Shown in pieces: positions 29,662 to 39,674 of a stretch of 64,000 nucleotides of DNA; the first letter of the stretch is position 1, and each line of letters opens with the position of its first letter. The DNA comes from Rhizobiaceae bacterium (GTDB lineage: Bacteria > Pseudomonadota > Alphaproteobacteria > Rhizobiales > Rhizobiaceae), in assembly GCA_016742175.1 (NCBI GenBank), contig JACVCH010000006.1, positions 124,001-188,000 on the forward strand, given 5' to 3'. The notes under the pieces are model-generated. The model saw nothing but the letters and a program-made list of their open reading frames with translations, made no database searches and was not told the origin of the DNA. The translations under genes were made by a program, and so were the position numbers.

Positions 29662-30366
29662 CTATTCGACGCTCAGCCTGTAGCCGATGCCGCGCACCGT
29701 CTGCAGCCAGATCGGGTTGGACGGGTCCTTCTCGATCTTGCGGCGCAGGCGGTTGATCTGCACGTCGATCGTGCGCTCGCCGACTTCCGAGCCGTCGCCG
29801 ACGAGCTCGTGGCGCGGGATCGTCTCGCCGGCGCGCTCGGCGAACATCGCCAGGATTTCCTGCTCGCGGTCGGTCAGGCGCAAGAGCTCGCCGCCGCGCT
29901 TCAGTTCGCGCCGGGTGATCTGGAACGTGTAGGGACCGAAGACGATCTGCTCGACCTTCGGCGTCGTCAGCGGCCCGCCGCGGCGCAGGATCGCGTTGAC
30001 GCGCAGGATCAGTTCGCGCGGATCGAAGGGCTTCGGCAGGTAGTCGTCGGCGCCGGCCTCGAGGCCCTCGACGCGCTTGTCGGTCTCCGACAGCGCGGTC
30101 AGCATCAGGATCGGCACGTCCTTTTCCGCGCGCAGCGATTTCGTCAGTTCGACGCCGGTCTCGCCCGGCATCATCACGTCGAGCACGATCAGGTCGAAAT
30201 CGAGCCCGGCCAGCTTGCGGCGCGCCTCGGCCGCGTCGCCCGCGGCGGTGACGCGAAAGCCGTTCTCGCCCAGATATTGCTCGAGCAGGCTGCGGATGCG
30301 CGTGTCGTCGTCGACGATGAGCAGATGCGGGGCATCGTCATCCAGAATTGGAGTGGTCTCGGTCAT
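29662..30366 (-). CDS. OmpR/PhoB-family response regulator (PetR-like)
   Basis: A 234-residue regulator with receiver domain (residues 14-125; acidic pocket IVDDD, phospho-acceptor Asp63 in LIVLDVMMPGETG, Lys in YLPKPFDPREL) and a C-terminal winged helix (VGERTIDVQINRLRRKIEKDP). Order MarR regulator, this gene, histidine kinase is the same on the minus strand with gaps of 37 and 64 bases. In Rhodobacter capsulatus a MarR-type PetP and OmpR-type PetR neighbour and are needed for petABC expression; the resemblance is by arrangement and family, so the name is inferred. Confidence 0.93.
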   Translation of the reverse strand: MTETTPILDDDAPHLLIVDDDTRIRSLLEQYLGENGFRVTAAGDAAEARRKLAGLDFDLIVLDVMMPGETGVELTKSLRAEKDVPILMLTALSETDKRVEGLEAGADDYLPKPFDPRELILRVNAILRRGGPLTTPKVEQIVFGPYTFQITRRELKRGGELLRLTDREQEILAMFAERAGETIPRHELVGDGSEVGERTIDVQINRLRRKIEKDPSNPIWLQTVRGIGYRLSVE

Positions 30367-30403
30367 GAATGCTCCCTTCGATCCCCCGCCCGAAAGTCTT
30401 TTC

Positions 30404-30961
30404 CTATCGCGTTGCTTCCGGTTCGGCGACCGCTTTATCCTGCACGTTTCCAGCGCCGCCGGGAAGCTGTTCGATCTGGGCGCGCAGGTCGGGATCGACC
30501 ATCGATTTCAGGAAGGTCTCGACCGTCTCGCGATCCTGCGTGTCCAGGCGCGTCAGTGCATTGGCGATACGGCGGGACTGTGGCGCGGCCAGCGCAAGCG
30601 CGAGGTCGCGGCCCTTGGCGGTGGGGTAGAGCTCGCGCTGGCGCCGGTCGCGCAGGCCCTGGATCTGGACGATGTAGCCGGTATCGATCAACTGTTTCAG
30701 CACCCGCGCCAGGCTCTGCTTGGTGATCTTGAGCACGTCCAAAAGTTCGGCGACCGTCAGGCCCGGAATGCGGTTGACGAAGTGAACCACGCGGTGATGC
30801 GCGCGGCCGAAACCGTAGGTCGCCAGCAACTGGTCTGGATCGGAGGTGAAGTCGCGATAGGCGAAGAAGAACAGCTCGATCATCGAAAAATCGATACCGT
30901 CGTCGACCGTCAGCGGGGTGCGGATCGCCTTGGCCAGTTCGGCCGGTTTCTTCGCCATCAT
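30404..30961 (-). CDS. MarR-family transcriptional regulator (PetP-like)
   Basis: A 185-residue regulator with a winged-helix core: HHRVVHFVNRIPGLTVAELLDVLKITKQSLARVLKQLIDTGYI (in parts), followed by the wing GLRDRRQRELYPTAKG. It starts the regulator-kinase operon. The perfect inverted repeat at 30987-31015, 25 bases before its start, is a good candidate for its own operator. Two adjacent ATG codons begin the frame. Confidence 0.92.
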   Translation of the reverse strand: MMAKKPAELAKAIRTPLTVDDGIDFSMIELFFFAYRDFTSDPDQLLATYGFGRAHHRVVHFVNRIPGLTVAELLDVLKITKQSLARVLKQLIDTGYIVQIQGLRDRRQRELYPTAKGRDLALALAAPQSRRIANALTRLDTQDRETVETFLKSMVDPDLRAQIEQLPGGAGNVQDKAVAEPEATR

Positions 30962-30986
30962 CGTTCGGTCATTCTACCAGATTCAA

Positions 30987-31015
30987 AATTTATGTCAGCC
31001 TTGTTGACATAAATT
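30987..31015. promoter_or_regulatory. Operator candidate upstream of the MarR-family gene
   Basis: Arms aatttatgtca (30987-30997) and tgacataaatt (31005-31015) are perfect 11-bp reverse complements with a 7-base spacer. The site is AT-rich, lies in the divergent region between the MarR gene and ilvE, and has the size and spacing of MarR-family operators. Confidence 0.65.
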
Positions 31016-31193
31016 GCACGGGCTTGTAATTTTTGCCAATCTTTTCGCCAATTGACGAACGAAAAGGCAAGCGGAAGCGGATTTTTCTGGAATTTCCTTC
31101 AATTTGCCACGCCGTCGCGCCAATCGGGCGGAACGCGACAGGACAAGAAACGCAGCTCTCAACGATCAGGGCAAAGGCCCGCGGGAGGTTACC

Positions 31194-32087
31194 ATGGCAT
31201 CCGTTCCCTTCGACCAACTGGACGGCCATATCTGGATGAACGGCGAATTCGTCAAATGGGCGGACGCCAAGATTCATGTGCTGACCCACGGCCTCCACTA
31301 TGCCAGCGCCGTGTTCGAGGGCGAGCGGGCCTATGGCGGCGAGATCTTCAAGCTGACCGAGCACACCGAGCGCCTGCACGAATCCGCGCGCCTGCTCGGC
31401 TTCAAGATTCCCTACTCCGTCGGCGAGATCGACGACGCCTGCCGCGAACTCCTCAAGAAGCAGGGCTTCCAGGACGCCTATGTCCGCCCGATCGCCTGGC
31501 GCGGTTCGGAGATGATGGGCGTTTCGGCGCAGAACAACCGGATCAACTGCGCCATCGCGATCTGGCAGTGGCCGAGCTATTTCGACCCCGAGCAGAAGCT
31601 CAAGGGCATCCGGCTCGACCTTGCCGAGTACCGCCGCCCCGATCCGCGCACCGCGCCGTCGAAATCGAAGGCCGCCGGCCTCTACATGATCTGCACGCTG
31701 TCCAAGCACGCGGCGGAAGCCAAGGGCTATGCCGACGCGCTGATGCTCGACTGGCGCGGCCGCGTCGCGGAGGCCACCGGCGCCAACGTCTTCTTCGTCA
31801 AGGACGGCCAGATCCACACGCCGGACCCGGACTGCTTCCTCGACGGCATCACGCGCCGCACGGTCATCGACCTCGCCAAGCGCCGCGGCATCGAGGTCGT
31901 CCAGCGCGCCATCCAGCCGGAGGAGATGGAAGGCTTTTCGGAGTGCTTCCTCACCGGCACGGCCGCCGAAGTCACCCCCGTCTCCGAAGTCGGCCCCTAC
32001 CGCTTCACCCCGGGCGAGATTTCGCGCAATCTGATGAACGACTACTCCGCCGAAGTGCAGCCCAAGCAGGCGATTGCGGCGGAGTAG
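31194..32087 (+). CDS. ilvE: Branched-chain amino acid aminotransferase
   Basis: PLP enzyme (fold type IV) making Leu, Ile and Val from their keto acids; 297 residues. Family marks are HGLHYASAVFEGERAYGG near the N-terminus, the Lys-bearing APSKSKAAGLYMICTL, and EATGANVFFVKDGQIHTP and FLTGTAAEVTPV. ATG 31194 stands behind gggagg. It is transcribed away from the MarR operon, so the palindrome at 30987 could also affect it. Confidence 0.95.
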   Translation: MASVPFDQLDGHIWMNGEFVKWADAKIHVLTHGLHYASAVFEGERAYGGEIFKLTEHTERLHESARLLGFKIPYSVGEIDDACRELLKKQGFQDAYVRPIAWRGSEMMGVSAQNNRINCAIAIWQWPSYFDPEQKLKGIRLDLAEYRRPDPRTAPSKSKAAGLYMICTLSKHAAEAKGYADALMLDWRGRVAEATGANVFFVKDGQIHTPDPDCFLDGITRRTVIDLAKRRGIEVVQRAIQPEEMEGFSECFLTGTAAEVTPVSEVGPYRFTPGEISRNLMNDYSAEVQPKQAIAAE

Positions 32088-32155
32088 GGGGAGCGGGCGC
32101 TGCGGCGGGCGACCGTTGCAGCGCTTCTTTCGGCATGGCGATCGGCATCTGGCGT

Positions 32156-32287
32156 CGAGGCCTGGATTCCTGTGACAAGCACAGGAATGACGGCGGAGAG
32201 GTTTATGCCGAACCTTTGACTTCGGCGATTGTCGCCAGCTTTCCTGCCACCGTCATTCCTGTGCTTGTCACAGGAATCCAGGCCTCG
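32156..32287. repeat. Palindromic repeat, second copy of the 27486-27610 family
   Basis: Arms 32156-32193 and 32250-32287 are 38-bp reverse complements with few mismatches; the right arm is identical to that at 27573-27610. The loop between arms differs from the first copy. It fills most of the 281-base gap between ilvE and the metallo-hydrolase gene. Confidence 0.9.
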
Positions 32288-32368
32288 CCATATCAACCCC
32301 ACAACACCTCGACCCTTGCAATCCGCCCGCATTCTCCTCAGGTAGAGCGCGACCAAGAGGAGACCATC

Positions 32369-33007
32369 ATGGGTGAGATGAGAGCGGGGATCGTCCCCGT
32401 TACGCCGTTCCAGCAGAACTGCACGATCCTGTTCGACGAGGAGACCAAACGCGGCGTCGTCGTCGATCCGGGCGGCGATGTCGAGACGCTGCAAAAGGTC
32501 ATCGCCGAGAACGGGCTGACCATCGAGGCCATCTGGCTGACGCACGGCCATCTCGACCATGCCGGCGGCGCGATGGAACTGAAGGAAGCGCTCGGCGTCG
32601 ACATCGTCGGCCCGCACGAGGCCGACGCGCCGCTGCTTTCGCGCATCGCCGACCAGGCGCGCAATTACGGTATCGAGGGCCTCGCCAACTGCACCCCCGA
32701 CCGGTATCTGACCGAGGGCGAGAAAGTGTCGTTCGGCGAGCATGAATTCGAGGTGCTGCACTGCCCCGGCCACGCGCCCGGCCACGTCGTCTACTACAAC
32801 CGCGCCGCCAGCTTCGCCCATGTCGGCGACGTGCTGTTCGCCGGCTCGATCGGCCGCACCGATTTGCCGGGCGGCGACCACGAGACGCTGATCCGCTCGA
32901 TCAAGGAAAAGCTGCTGCCGCTCGGTGACGAGATCGGCTTCATCTGCGGTCATGGGCCGGGGGGACGGTTCGGGGACGAGCGGCGGAACAATCCGTTCCT
33001 GGTGTGA
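32369..33007 (+). CDS. MBL-fold metallo-hydrolase (glyoxalase II-like)
   Basis: A 212-residue metallo-beta-lactamase fold hydrolase. The zinc motif THGHLDHAGG, the later His in HCPGHAPGHVVYY, the bridging Asp in HVGDVLFAGSIGRTD and the last His in ICGHGPGG are all present. Small single-domain members of this group act on thioesters such as S-lactoylglutathione or are of unknown substrate. ATG 32369 follows aagagga. Confidence 0.92.
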   Translation: MGEMRAGIVPVTPFQQNCTILFDEETKRGVVVDPGGDVETLQKVIAENGLTIEAIWLTHGHLDHAGGAMELKEALGVDIVGPHEADAPLLSRIADQARNYGIEGLANCTPDRYLTEGEKVSFGEHEFEVLHCPGHAPGHVVYYNRAASFAHVGDVLFAGSIGRTDLPGGDHETLIRSIKEKLLPLGDEIGFICGHGPGGRFGDERRNNPFLV

Positions 33008-33018
33008 TGCCGCAACAA

Positions 33019-33044
33019 AAAAGCCCGCCGAGCGGCGGGCTTTT
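33019..33044. terminator. Bidirectional rho-independent terminator
   Basis: aaaagcccgccg (33019-33030) and cggcgggctttt (33033-33044) are perfect complements with T-runs on both strands. It lies between the convergent metallo-hydrolase and BA14K genes and can serve both. Confidence 0.88.
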
Positions 33045-33061
33045 CGTCAGTTCCTGAAACC

Positions 33062-33487
33062 TCAGTTCGCTTCGCAGAACCGGCGGACGCCGTCATAGCC
33101 GACGAAGGTGCCGGTGTCCGGGTCGAAGGAGCGGTAGCGGTCCGAGCAGTAGCGGTACCAGTCGCGGGTCCACGGCTCAAAGCTCGAATAGCGCTCGACA
33201 TAGACCGGGCGCGGCTGCTCGTAGACGCGGACCGGGCGCTGGTAGACGGGGCGGGGGGCGTAGTAGCCGTCGTCATAGTACCGCTCGCGGTAGACGGGGC
33301 GGTTGGCCGAGCCGGCGATCAGCGCGCCGGCGGCAAGGCCGAGCACGCCGGCGGCGACGACATCGCCGCCATTGACGCGGTCGCGATGGCGCCAGCGGTG
33401 GTCGCCGGCGTTGGCGGGGATGGCGGCGGTGAGCGCCGTGACTGCAACGAGTGCGGAGACGGCGGCGGTCTTCACAATGCGGTTCAT
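33062..33487 (-). CDS. BA14K family secreted protein
   Basis: A 141-residue exported protein with signal peptide (cleavage near ANAG), a glycine/alanine-rich hydrophobic stretch (VVAAGVLGLAAGALIAGSA), a Tyr/Arg/Pro-rich middle and the C-terminal BA14K block CSDRYRSFDPDTGTFVGYDG. The family was first described as a Brucella immunoreactive, lectin-like protein and is restricted mostly to Rhizobiales. Role unknown. Confidence 0.88.
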   Translation of the reverse strand: MNRIVKTAAVSALVAVTALTAAIPANAGDHRWRHRDRVNGGDVVAAGVLGLAAGALIAGSANRPVYRERYYDDGYYAPRPVYQRPVRVYEQPRPVYVERYSSFEPWTRDWYRYCSDRYRSFDPDTGTFVGYDGVRRFCEAN

Positions 33488-33601
33488 CGTCTTAACTCCT
33501 GGCCGGCCCAAACACATCCATCGCCGGCGTTACTGCAAAATTTAAGTCTGTTTCGATGAACGGACGCTGAACGGCAAATCACGGATCGAGACGCACGGAA
33601 A

Positions 33602-33629
33602 AGCCCCGCGAAGCGGGCTTCGCGGGGCT
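33602..33629 (-). terminator. Rho-independent terminator of the first cold-shock gene
   Basis: agccccgcgaag (33602-33613) and cttcgcggggct (33618-33629) form a perfect 12-bp stem with a cggg loop; on the minus strand it is followed by T residues. It lies 16 bases after the cold-shock stop. Confidence 0.85.
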
Positions 33630-33645
33630 CGATATCTGGGCGGTG

Positions 33646-33858
33646 TCAGCCGACGGTGAGGTTGACGGCCTTCGGTCCCTTGCCGCGCTTGTCCGGCTCG
33701 GTGTCGAAGCTCACCTTCTGGCCGTCCTCCAGGCCCGGCAGGCCCGAGGCCTGCACGGCCGAGATGTGGACGAACACGTCCTTTTGCCCGTCATCCGGCG
33801 TGATGAAGCCGAAGCCCTTGGCGTGATTGAAGAATTTGACTGTTCCACTCTGCGGCAT
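33646..33858 (-). CDS. Cold-shock protein, CspA family (copy 1)
   Basis: A 70-residue single OB-fold RNA chaperone. RNP1 (KGFGFI) and RNP2 (VFVHIS) are intact. It is a paralogue of the gene at 34244-34459 (same strand). ATG 33858 gives the standard [11 protein letters not shown] start; a GTG/ATG five codons earlier would extend it. It has its own terminator and a long upstream region, as usual for cold-shock mRNAs. Confidence 0.95.
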   Translation of the reverse strand: MPQSGTVKFFNHAKGFGFITPDDGQKDVFVHISAVQASGLPGLEDGQKVSFDTEPDKRGKGPKAVNLTVG

Positions 33859-34187
33859 GGGAAAGTTCCTCATCTCCCGGGATTGCGTCAGGGGTGTTCG
33901 GCCCCATGACCTATGGGTGCACCACTGGCAGGTGCATGCTTGGGCAGTGCTCTTTTGGGGGAGAAGAAACAGGTCAGCGCGTTGTGGAGCCTATCCGCAG
34001 CCCTCTTTTTTCGCGGTCGAGCCGGATGGACTTTGCGAGCGATCATGGTCGTCTGGTCTGTCGATCCGGTCATTCTATTCCAGCTCCGGGCCGGCAGTTG
34101 CCCGAACGTCAAGACTGTCCCGCATTTTGAAACACTCGGCAAGAAAAAGTTTCCTGCACGTGTGAAGCAATACAGGCGCACAAAGAA
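33859..34187. other. Long upstream region of cold-shock copy 1
   Basis: About 330 bases with no convincing gene. A 6-bp hairpin tgcacc/ggtgca is at 33918-33936. Because cold-shock genes often have long structured 5' leaders, this may be transcribed untranslated RNA on the minus strand. No clear promoter hexamers were identified. Confidence 0.45.
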
Positions 34188-34212
34188 AAAGCGCCGCGGT
34201 GGGCGGCGCTTT
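34188..34212 (-). terminator. Rho-independent terminator of the second cold-shock gene
   Basis: aaagcgccg (34188-34196) and cggcgcttt (34204-34212) make a 9-bp stem with a 7-base loop, followed on the minus strand by a T-rich run (ttttcttt). It lies 31 bases after the cold-shock stop. Confidence 0.85.
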
Positions 34213-34243
34213 CGTGTTCACCTGCAGCCAAGCTGCGAAGCGA

Positions 34244-34459
34244 TCAGGCTTCCTGAAGGTTGACGGCCTTCGGGCCCTTGCCCATGCGGTCCGGCTCGAC
34301 GTCGAACGTGACCTTCTGGCCGTCGACGAGGGTGCGCAGGCCGGACTTTTCGACGGCCGAGATGTGGACGAAGACGTCCTTCTGGCCGTTGTCCGGCGTG
34401 ATGAAGCCGAAACCCTTGGTGGTGTTGAAGAACTTTACGGTGCCGCTCTGGCTGCTCAT
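34244..34459 (-). CDS. Cold-shock protein, CspA family (copy 2)
   Basis: A 71-residue CspA-type protein with RNP1 KGFGFI and RNP2 VFVHIS. It shares most residues with copy 1 (both read SGTVKFFN.. and [15 protein letters not shown]). Each copy has its own terminator, so they are separate transcripts and could respond to different conditions. Confidence 0.95.
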   Translation of the reverse strand: MSSQSGTVKFFNTTKGFGFITPDNGQKDVFVHISAVEKSGLRTLVDGQKVTFDVEPDRMGKGPKAVNLQEA

Positions 34460-34642
34460 CTTGGGACTCCTATGCCCTGATTATGAATTGCGCCCGCTGT
34501 TCGGTCGTGGGCGCGGTCGTCGAGAGTTCACGAAATCGGGGAAAGGTCGTCCAAAACGTTCCAGTCTCCGGGCCGTCAAATACCCGAACGCGTATTGCAT
34601 GACACGGAAATCCGCTTCTGGCAAGGCGCGTCCTGTGCCGGT

Positions 34643-36268
34643 TCAACCGGCGGAGGTGGCGGGCGTCGTGACATGGCGCTCGCCGCGAAGGCCGAGCCAT
34701 GTCGAGACCATCATCACGACGAGCAGCAGCGCGAAGGGCAGGCCGGTTGCAACCGCCGCCGCCTGCAGCGAGACGAGCCCGCCGCCGAGCAGCAGCGCGA
34801 TCGCCACCAGCCCCTCGAAGCTCGCCCAGAACACGCGCTGGGCGACCGGCGCATCGACCTTGCCGCCGGCGGTGATCGTATCGATCACCAGCGAGCCGGA
34901 ATCCGACGAGGTGACGAAGAAGACGATCACCAGGACGATGCCGAGGAAGGAGACGATCTGCGTCAGCGGGAAGGCGTTCGCCATGATGAAGAGCTTCAAA
35001 TCGTCGGACGCTTCCGACAGCGCCGCGTTGGCCGCATTGGCGACCTGGTCGATCGCCGCGCCGCCGAAGGTCGACATCCAGATGATCGACAGGATCGTCG
35101 GCACGATCAGGACGCAGGTGACGAACTCGCGGACCGTGCGGCCGCGCGAGACGCGGGCGATGAACATGCCGACGAAGGGCGACCAGGAGATCCACCACGC
35201 CCAGTAGAAGGTCGTCCAGCCATGCAGGAAGTTGACGTCCTCGCGGCCGAACGGGTTGGCGAGCGGCAGGAAATGCGTCGCGTAGGCGGCTGCGTTCTCG
35301 AAGAAGCCGGTCACGATGACGAGCGTCGGCCCGGCGAGGAGGATGAAGGCGAGCAGGATCAGCGCCAGCACCATGTTGATCTCGGACAGGCGCTTCACAC
35401 CGGCGTCGAGGCCGGCGACCACCGAGCCGAGCGCGATGGCGGTGATGAAGACGATGAGGATCACCTTGTTGCCGTCCGAGGCCTCGATGCCGAACAGGAA
35501 CTCGATGCCGGCCATCGCCTGCTCGGCGCCGAGGCCGAGCGAGGTGGCAAGGCCGAAAAGCGTGGCGAAGACGGCCAGGATGTCGATGACGTGGCCCGGC
35601 CAGCCCCAGACGCGCTCGCCGAGGAGCGGATAGAAGACCGAGCGCAGCGTCAGCGGCAGGCCGCGATTGTAGGCGAAGAAGGCGAGCGACAGGCCGACGA
35701 CGGCATAGATCGCCCAGGGATGCAGGCCCCAGTGATAGATGGTGACCGCCATGGCGAGGCTCTGTGCGGCGGCCGGGTCGCCTTCGGCGCCGCCGAGCGG
35801 CGCCCAGTCGGTGCGCACGCCGCCTTCGCTTGCCACCCCGCCGAGCGCGGCTTCATAATGGGTCAGCGGTTCGGAGACGCCGAAATACATCAGGCCGATG
35901 CCCATGCCGGCGGCGAACAGCATCGCGAACCAGCCGAGATAGCCGTAGTCGGGCCGCGCATCCGCGCCGCCGAGCCGGATCGAGCCGAGCGGGGTGACGA
36001 TCAGCGCGAGGCTAAAGAGCACGAAGAGGTTGCCGGCGATCATCAGCAGCCAGTCGAAATTGTCCGTCAGCCACGGCCGCAGCCAAGAGAAGAACTCTTC
36101 CGTCGTCGCCGGGAAGCTCATGGCGAGGATGACGAAGGCGACGATGACGCCGCCCGACACCACGAAGACCGGGTTGTGGATGTCGAGACCCATGACCTGG
36201 ATGTTGTCCTGGCCGACCTCGTAGTCGATGTCGTCGACGGTGACCGTGCTGTTGGAATCTTCGTTCAT
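34643..36268 (-). CDS. BCCT-family transporter (betaine/carnitine/choline type)
   Basis: A 541-residue inner-membrane carrier with 12 predicted helices. The family signature is clear: GMGIGLMYFGVSEPLTHYEA, HWGLHPWAIYAVVGLSLAFF and FYWAWWISWSPFVGMFIARVSRGRT (in parts). The aromatic residues of the substrate box are present. BCCT carriers take up compatible solutes such as glycine betaine by Na+ or H+ symport; the exact substrate is unknown. ATG 36268 follows an acidic N-terminus. Confidence 0.94.
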   Translation of the reverse strand: MNEDSNSTVTVDDIDYEVGQDNIQVMGLDIHNPVFVVSGGVIVAFVILAMSFPATTEEFFSWLRPWLTDNFDWLLMIAGNLFVLFSLALIVTPLGSIRLGGADARPDYGYLGWFAMLFAAGMGIGLMYFGVSEPLTHYEAALGGVASEGGVRTDWAPLGGAEGDPAAAQSLAMAVTIYHWGLHPWAIYAVVGLSLAFFAYNRGLPLTLRSVFYPLLGERVWGWPGHVIDILAVFATLFGLATSLGLGAEQAMAGIEFLFGIEASDGNKVILIVFITAIALGSVVAGLDAGVKRLSEINMVLALILLAFILLAGPTLVIVTGFFENAAAYATHFLPLANPFGREDVNFLHGWTTFYWAWWISWSPFVGMFIARVSRGRTVREFVTCVLIVPTILSIIWMSTFGGAAIDQVANAANAALSEASDDLKLFIMANAFPLTQIVSFLGIVLVIVFFVTSSDSGSLVIDTITAGGKVDAPVAQRVFWASFEGLVAIALLLGGGLVSLQAAAVATGLPFALLLVVMMVSTWLGLRGERHVTTPATSAG

Positions 36269-36439
36269 CGTCGTCCCTCGGATTGTGTGGCCCCTCGTCT
36301 TCCAGGCCGTTCGGCCGTGGGGCAATTGCCCGCCGGACGCATCGGCTGCGTCAAAAAGAATGCGGGATCGCGTAGCCTGAAGCTAACGCGATCCCGCCAT
36401 GTTTCAACCACAATGCGCCAAACGCAACGGCAGGTTGGT

Positions 36440-37690
<1,251 letters not shown>

Positions 37691-37819
37691 TTAATGAATG
37701 ATCCGGCGCCAAATCGCAAGGCTCGACGGTCGGAGCAAGAGGAGAGAATTAACGCCTGCTTAGCCTTGTGGGCCTAGACTGGGAGGTCGGTTTCAACGCC
37801 CCAGGGAGGGCCTTTCGTC

Positions 37820-38731
37820 TTGGCCCGCAGTCTCGGCCTGCCGCACATCATGCGCGAAGCCGACGGCACCGCCGTCGGCCATTGGGGACCTTATGTCCTC
37901 AAGACCGCGTTCCAGCCGATCTTCGCCTTCGAGCCGGGCGGGCTGAAGCAGCGCGCCTATGAGGGGCTGATCCGGCCGTTCCGCGACGGCGATGCGACGT
38001 CTCCCGGCCAGTTCTTCGCCGCCATCCCGACCATCGACCGGCTGCGGGTCGAGGCGCTGGCGCGCGATCTCCACATCCTCAATGCCGGCGCCGCCTTCGG
38101 GCCGGACATCACGCTCTTCATCAATTTCGACCCGTCGCTGTTCTGCGAAAAGCCGATCGTCGACACCGCGCTGCACGAAATGCGCATCGTGCTCGGCGAG
38201 GCCGGCCTCCCGTTTTCCAACGTCGTCTGCGAAGTGACCGAGCAGCCGTCCGGGTCGGCCGCCGCATTGCAGGATTTCGTCGCCGCGCTGCGCAGCGAGG
38301 GCTACCGCGTCGCCGTCGACGACTACGGCGCCGAAAGCTCCGACATGGAGCGGGTCAAGCAGTTGCGGCCCGACATCGTCAAGTTCGACGCGAAATGGGT
38401 AGCCCGACTGATGGATTCCCAGCCGGGCGTGACGCTGCTTAAGGTCATGGTCGGCGAGTTTCGGCAAAAGGGCATCGTGACCGTCTTTGAGGGCATCGAG
38501 GAGACCTGGCAACTCGACGTCGCGGCCGAGGTCGGCGCGTCGATGGTCCAGGGGTTCGTGCTCGCCCGTCCCGAACTCGCGCCGACGCGCTTCCGGCCGG
38601 ACCCGCCGGTGGGCGCGGATGCCATCATGCCGCGTGGCGACGCGCCGGCCGAGCCGTCGATGGCCAATGCGCTGCCCATTTCTGCGCGCCGTCCGCAGGG
38701 CCGCGTCTTCGGCAGGCGGGGGCTGACATGA
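37820..38731 (+). CDS. EAL-domain protein (putative c-di-GMP phosphodiesterase)
   Basis: A 303-residue cytosolic protein, mostly one EAL domain. The Mg2+ and catalytic residues look preserved: Glu48 in YEGLIR (EAL reads EGL), Asn in INFD, Glu in CEVTEQ, the pair in VAVDDYG, Lys in VKFDAK, Glu in VFEGIE, and QGF. The start is TTG at 37820 with gggaggg upstream; ATG at 37850 is the alternative. No sensor domain is attached. It overlaps the next EAL gene by 4 bases. Confidence 0.86.
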   Translation: MARSLGLPHIMREADGTAVGHWGPYVLKTAFQPIFAFEPGGLKQRAYEGLIRPFRDGDATSPGQFFAAIPTIDRLRVEALARDLHILNAGAAFGPDITLFINFDPSLFCEKPIVDTALHEMRIVLGEAGLPFSNVVCEVTEQPSGSAAALQDFVAALRSEGYRVAVDDYGAESSDMERVKQLRPDIVKFDAKWVARLMDSQPGVTLLKVMVGEFRQKGIVTVFEGIEETWQLDVAAEVGASMVQGFVLARPELAPTRFRPDPPVGADAIMPRGDAPAEPSMANALPISARRPQGRVFGRRGLT

Positions 38732-39576
38732 GCGAACTCGAAACGGTGCGCGCCGAGGTCAATGCTCTCATCCGCCATGACGAGATCGGCCTTGCCTTCG
38801 GCCATTTCGACGGGCACGTGCTGCGCTCGGCCTATCAACCCGTCTATCGTCTGCAGAAGGGGCGGCTTGCCGTCGTCGGCGCGCGGGCGCTGGTGCGTCC
38901 GAGCCGCGACGGGCGGCCGGCGCTTCCCGCCCGCTTCTTCGAACGGCTGGACGCGGGGGATCGCCTCGTCTTCGAGTGCCTTTGCAGGGCGCTCCACATC
39001 GCGAACCTGCCCTATCTCGACCTCGACACCGCGACGCTGGCGCTCAGGCTCGACGCGCTGGGGCCTTCGATGCTCGGCCCGGCGCTGGCGCTGCTGCGCG
39101 AGGCGACGGACGAACTCGAGGAGGAAGGCTACGACCCGCCACGCATCTGGTGCGAGTTCCCGTCCGCAGAGACGGCGTCCGAACAGGCGCGGGCGGTGCG
39201 CGCCAACGGCTTTCGCGTGGCGCTGTGCGATTTCGGGCCTGACCCGGCCGGCGTCTCCGCCGCGACCGGCGCGTCGCCCGACTATGTGCGCTTCGACGGC
39301 GCCTGGTTCCGCACCGTCGCCCGCGCGCCGGACGCGATCGGCCTGTTGACCCGGCTCACCGCGCTCCTCCACGCCGAGGGCATCGAGGTGATGGTCGACG
39401 GCGTCGAGACGACGCCGCAATTCGAGGCCGCGCTCGAGATCGGGGCGGACATGTTCCAGGGCTTCCTGTTCGCGCCGCCCTTCCTCGCCGGCTCCGCCTT
39501 CACGCAGCGCCCCTTGCGCCTGCCGGAACTGTTGCGCCCGCACGCCAAGATCATCCCGCTGCGCCGCCCGGCGTAG
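38728..39576 (+). CDS. Degenerate EAL-domain protein
   Basis: A 282-residue protein homologous to the preceding gene, but with key residues changed: the EAL Glu is Arg (ARALVR), Asn is lost (LDLD), DDFG reads CDFG, and EGVE reads DGVE. It therefore probably does not cleave c-di-GMP and may bind it or regulate its partner. The ATG overlaps the upstream stop (ATGA), which suggests both are made in fixed ratio and may form a heterodimer. Confidence 0.85.
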   Translation: MSELETVRAEVNALIRHDEIGLAFGHFDGHVLRSAYQPVYRLQKGRLAVVGARALVRPSRDGRPALPARFFERLDAGDRLVFECLCRALHIANLPYLDLDTATLALRLDALGPSMLGPALALLREATDELEEEGYDPPRIWCEFPSAETASEQARAVRANGFRVALCDFGPDPAGVSAATGASPDYVRFDGAWFRTVARAPDAIGLLTRLTALLHAEGIEVMVDGVETTPQFEAALEIGADMFQGFLFAPPFLAGSAFTQRPLRLPELLRPHAKIIPLRRPA

Positions 39577-39674
39577 GCCGATCCATCAGCAGAAATCATC
39601 GAACCATCGCCGCGGCGCGCTCGCTCGCCGCGATGCGGTTTGGCATGCTAGCGCCGCACGCACCGGAGACCGAC

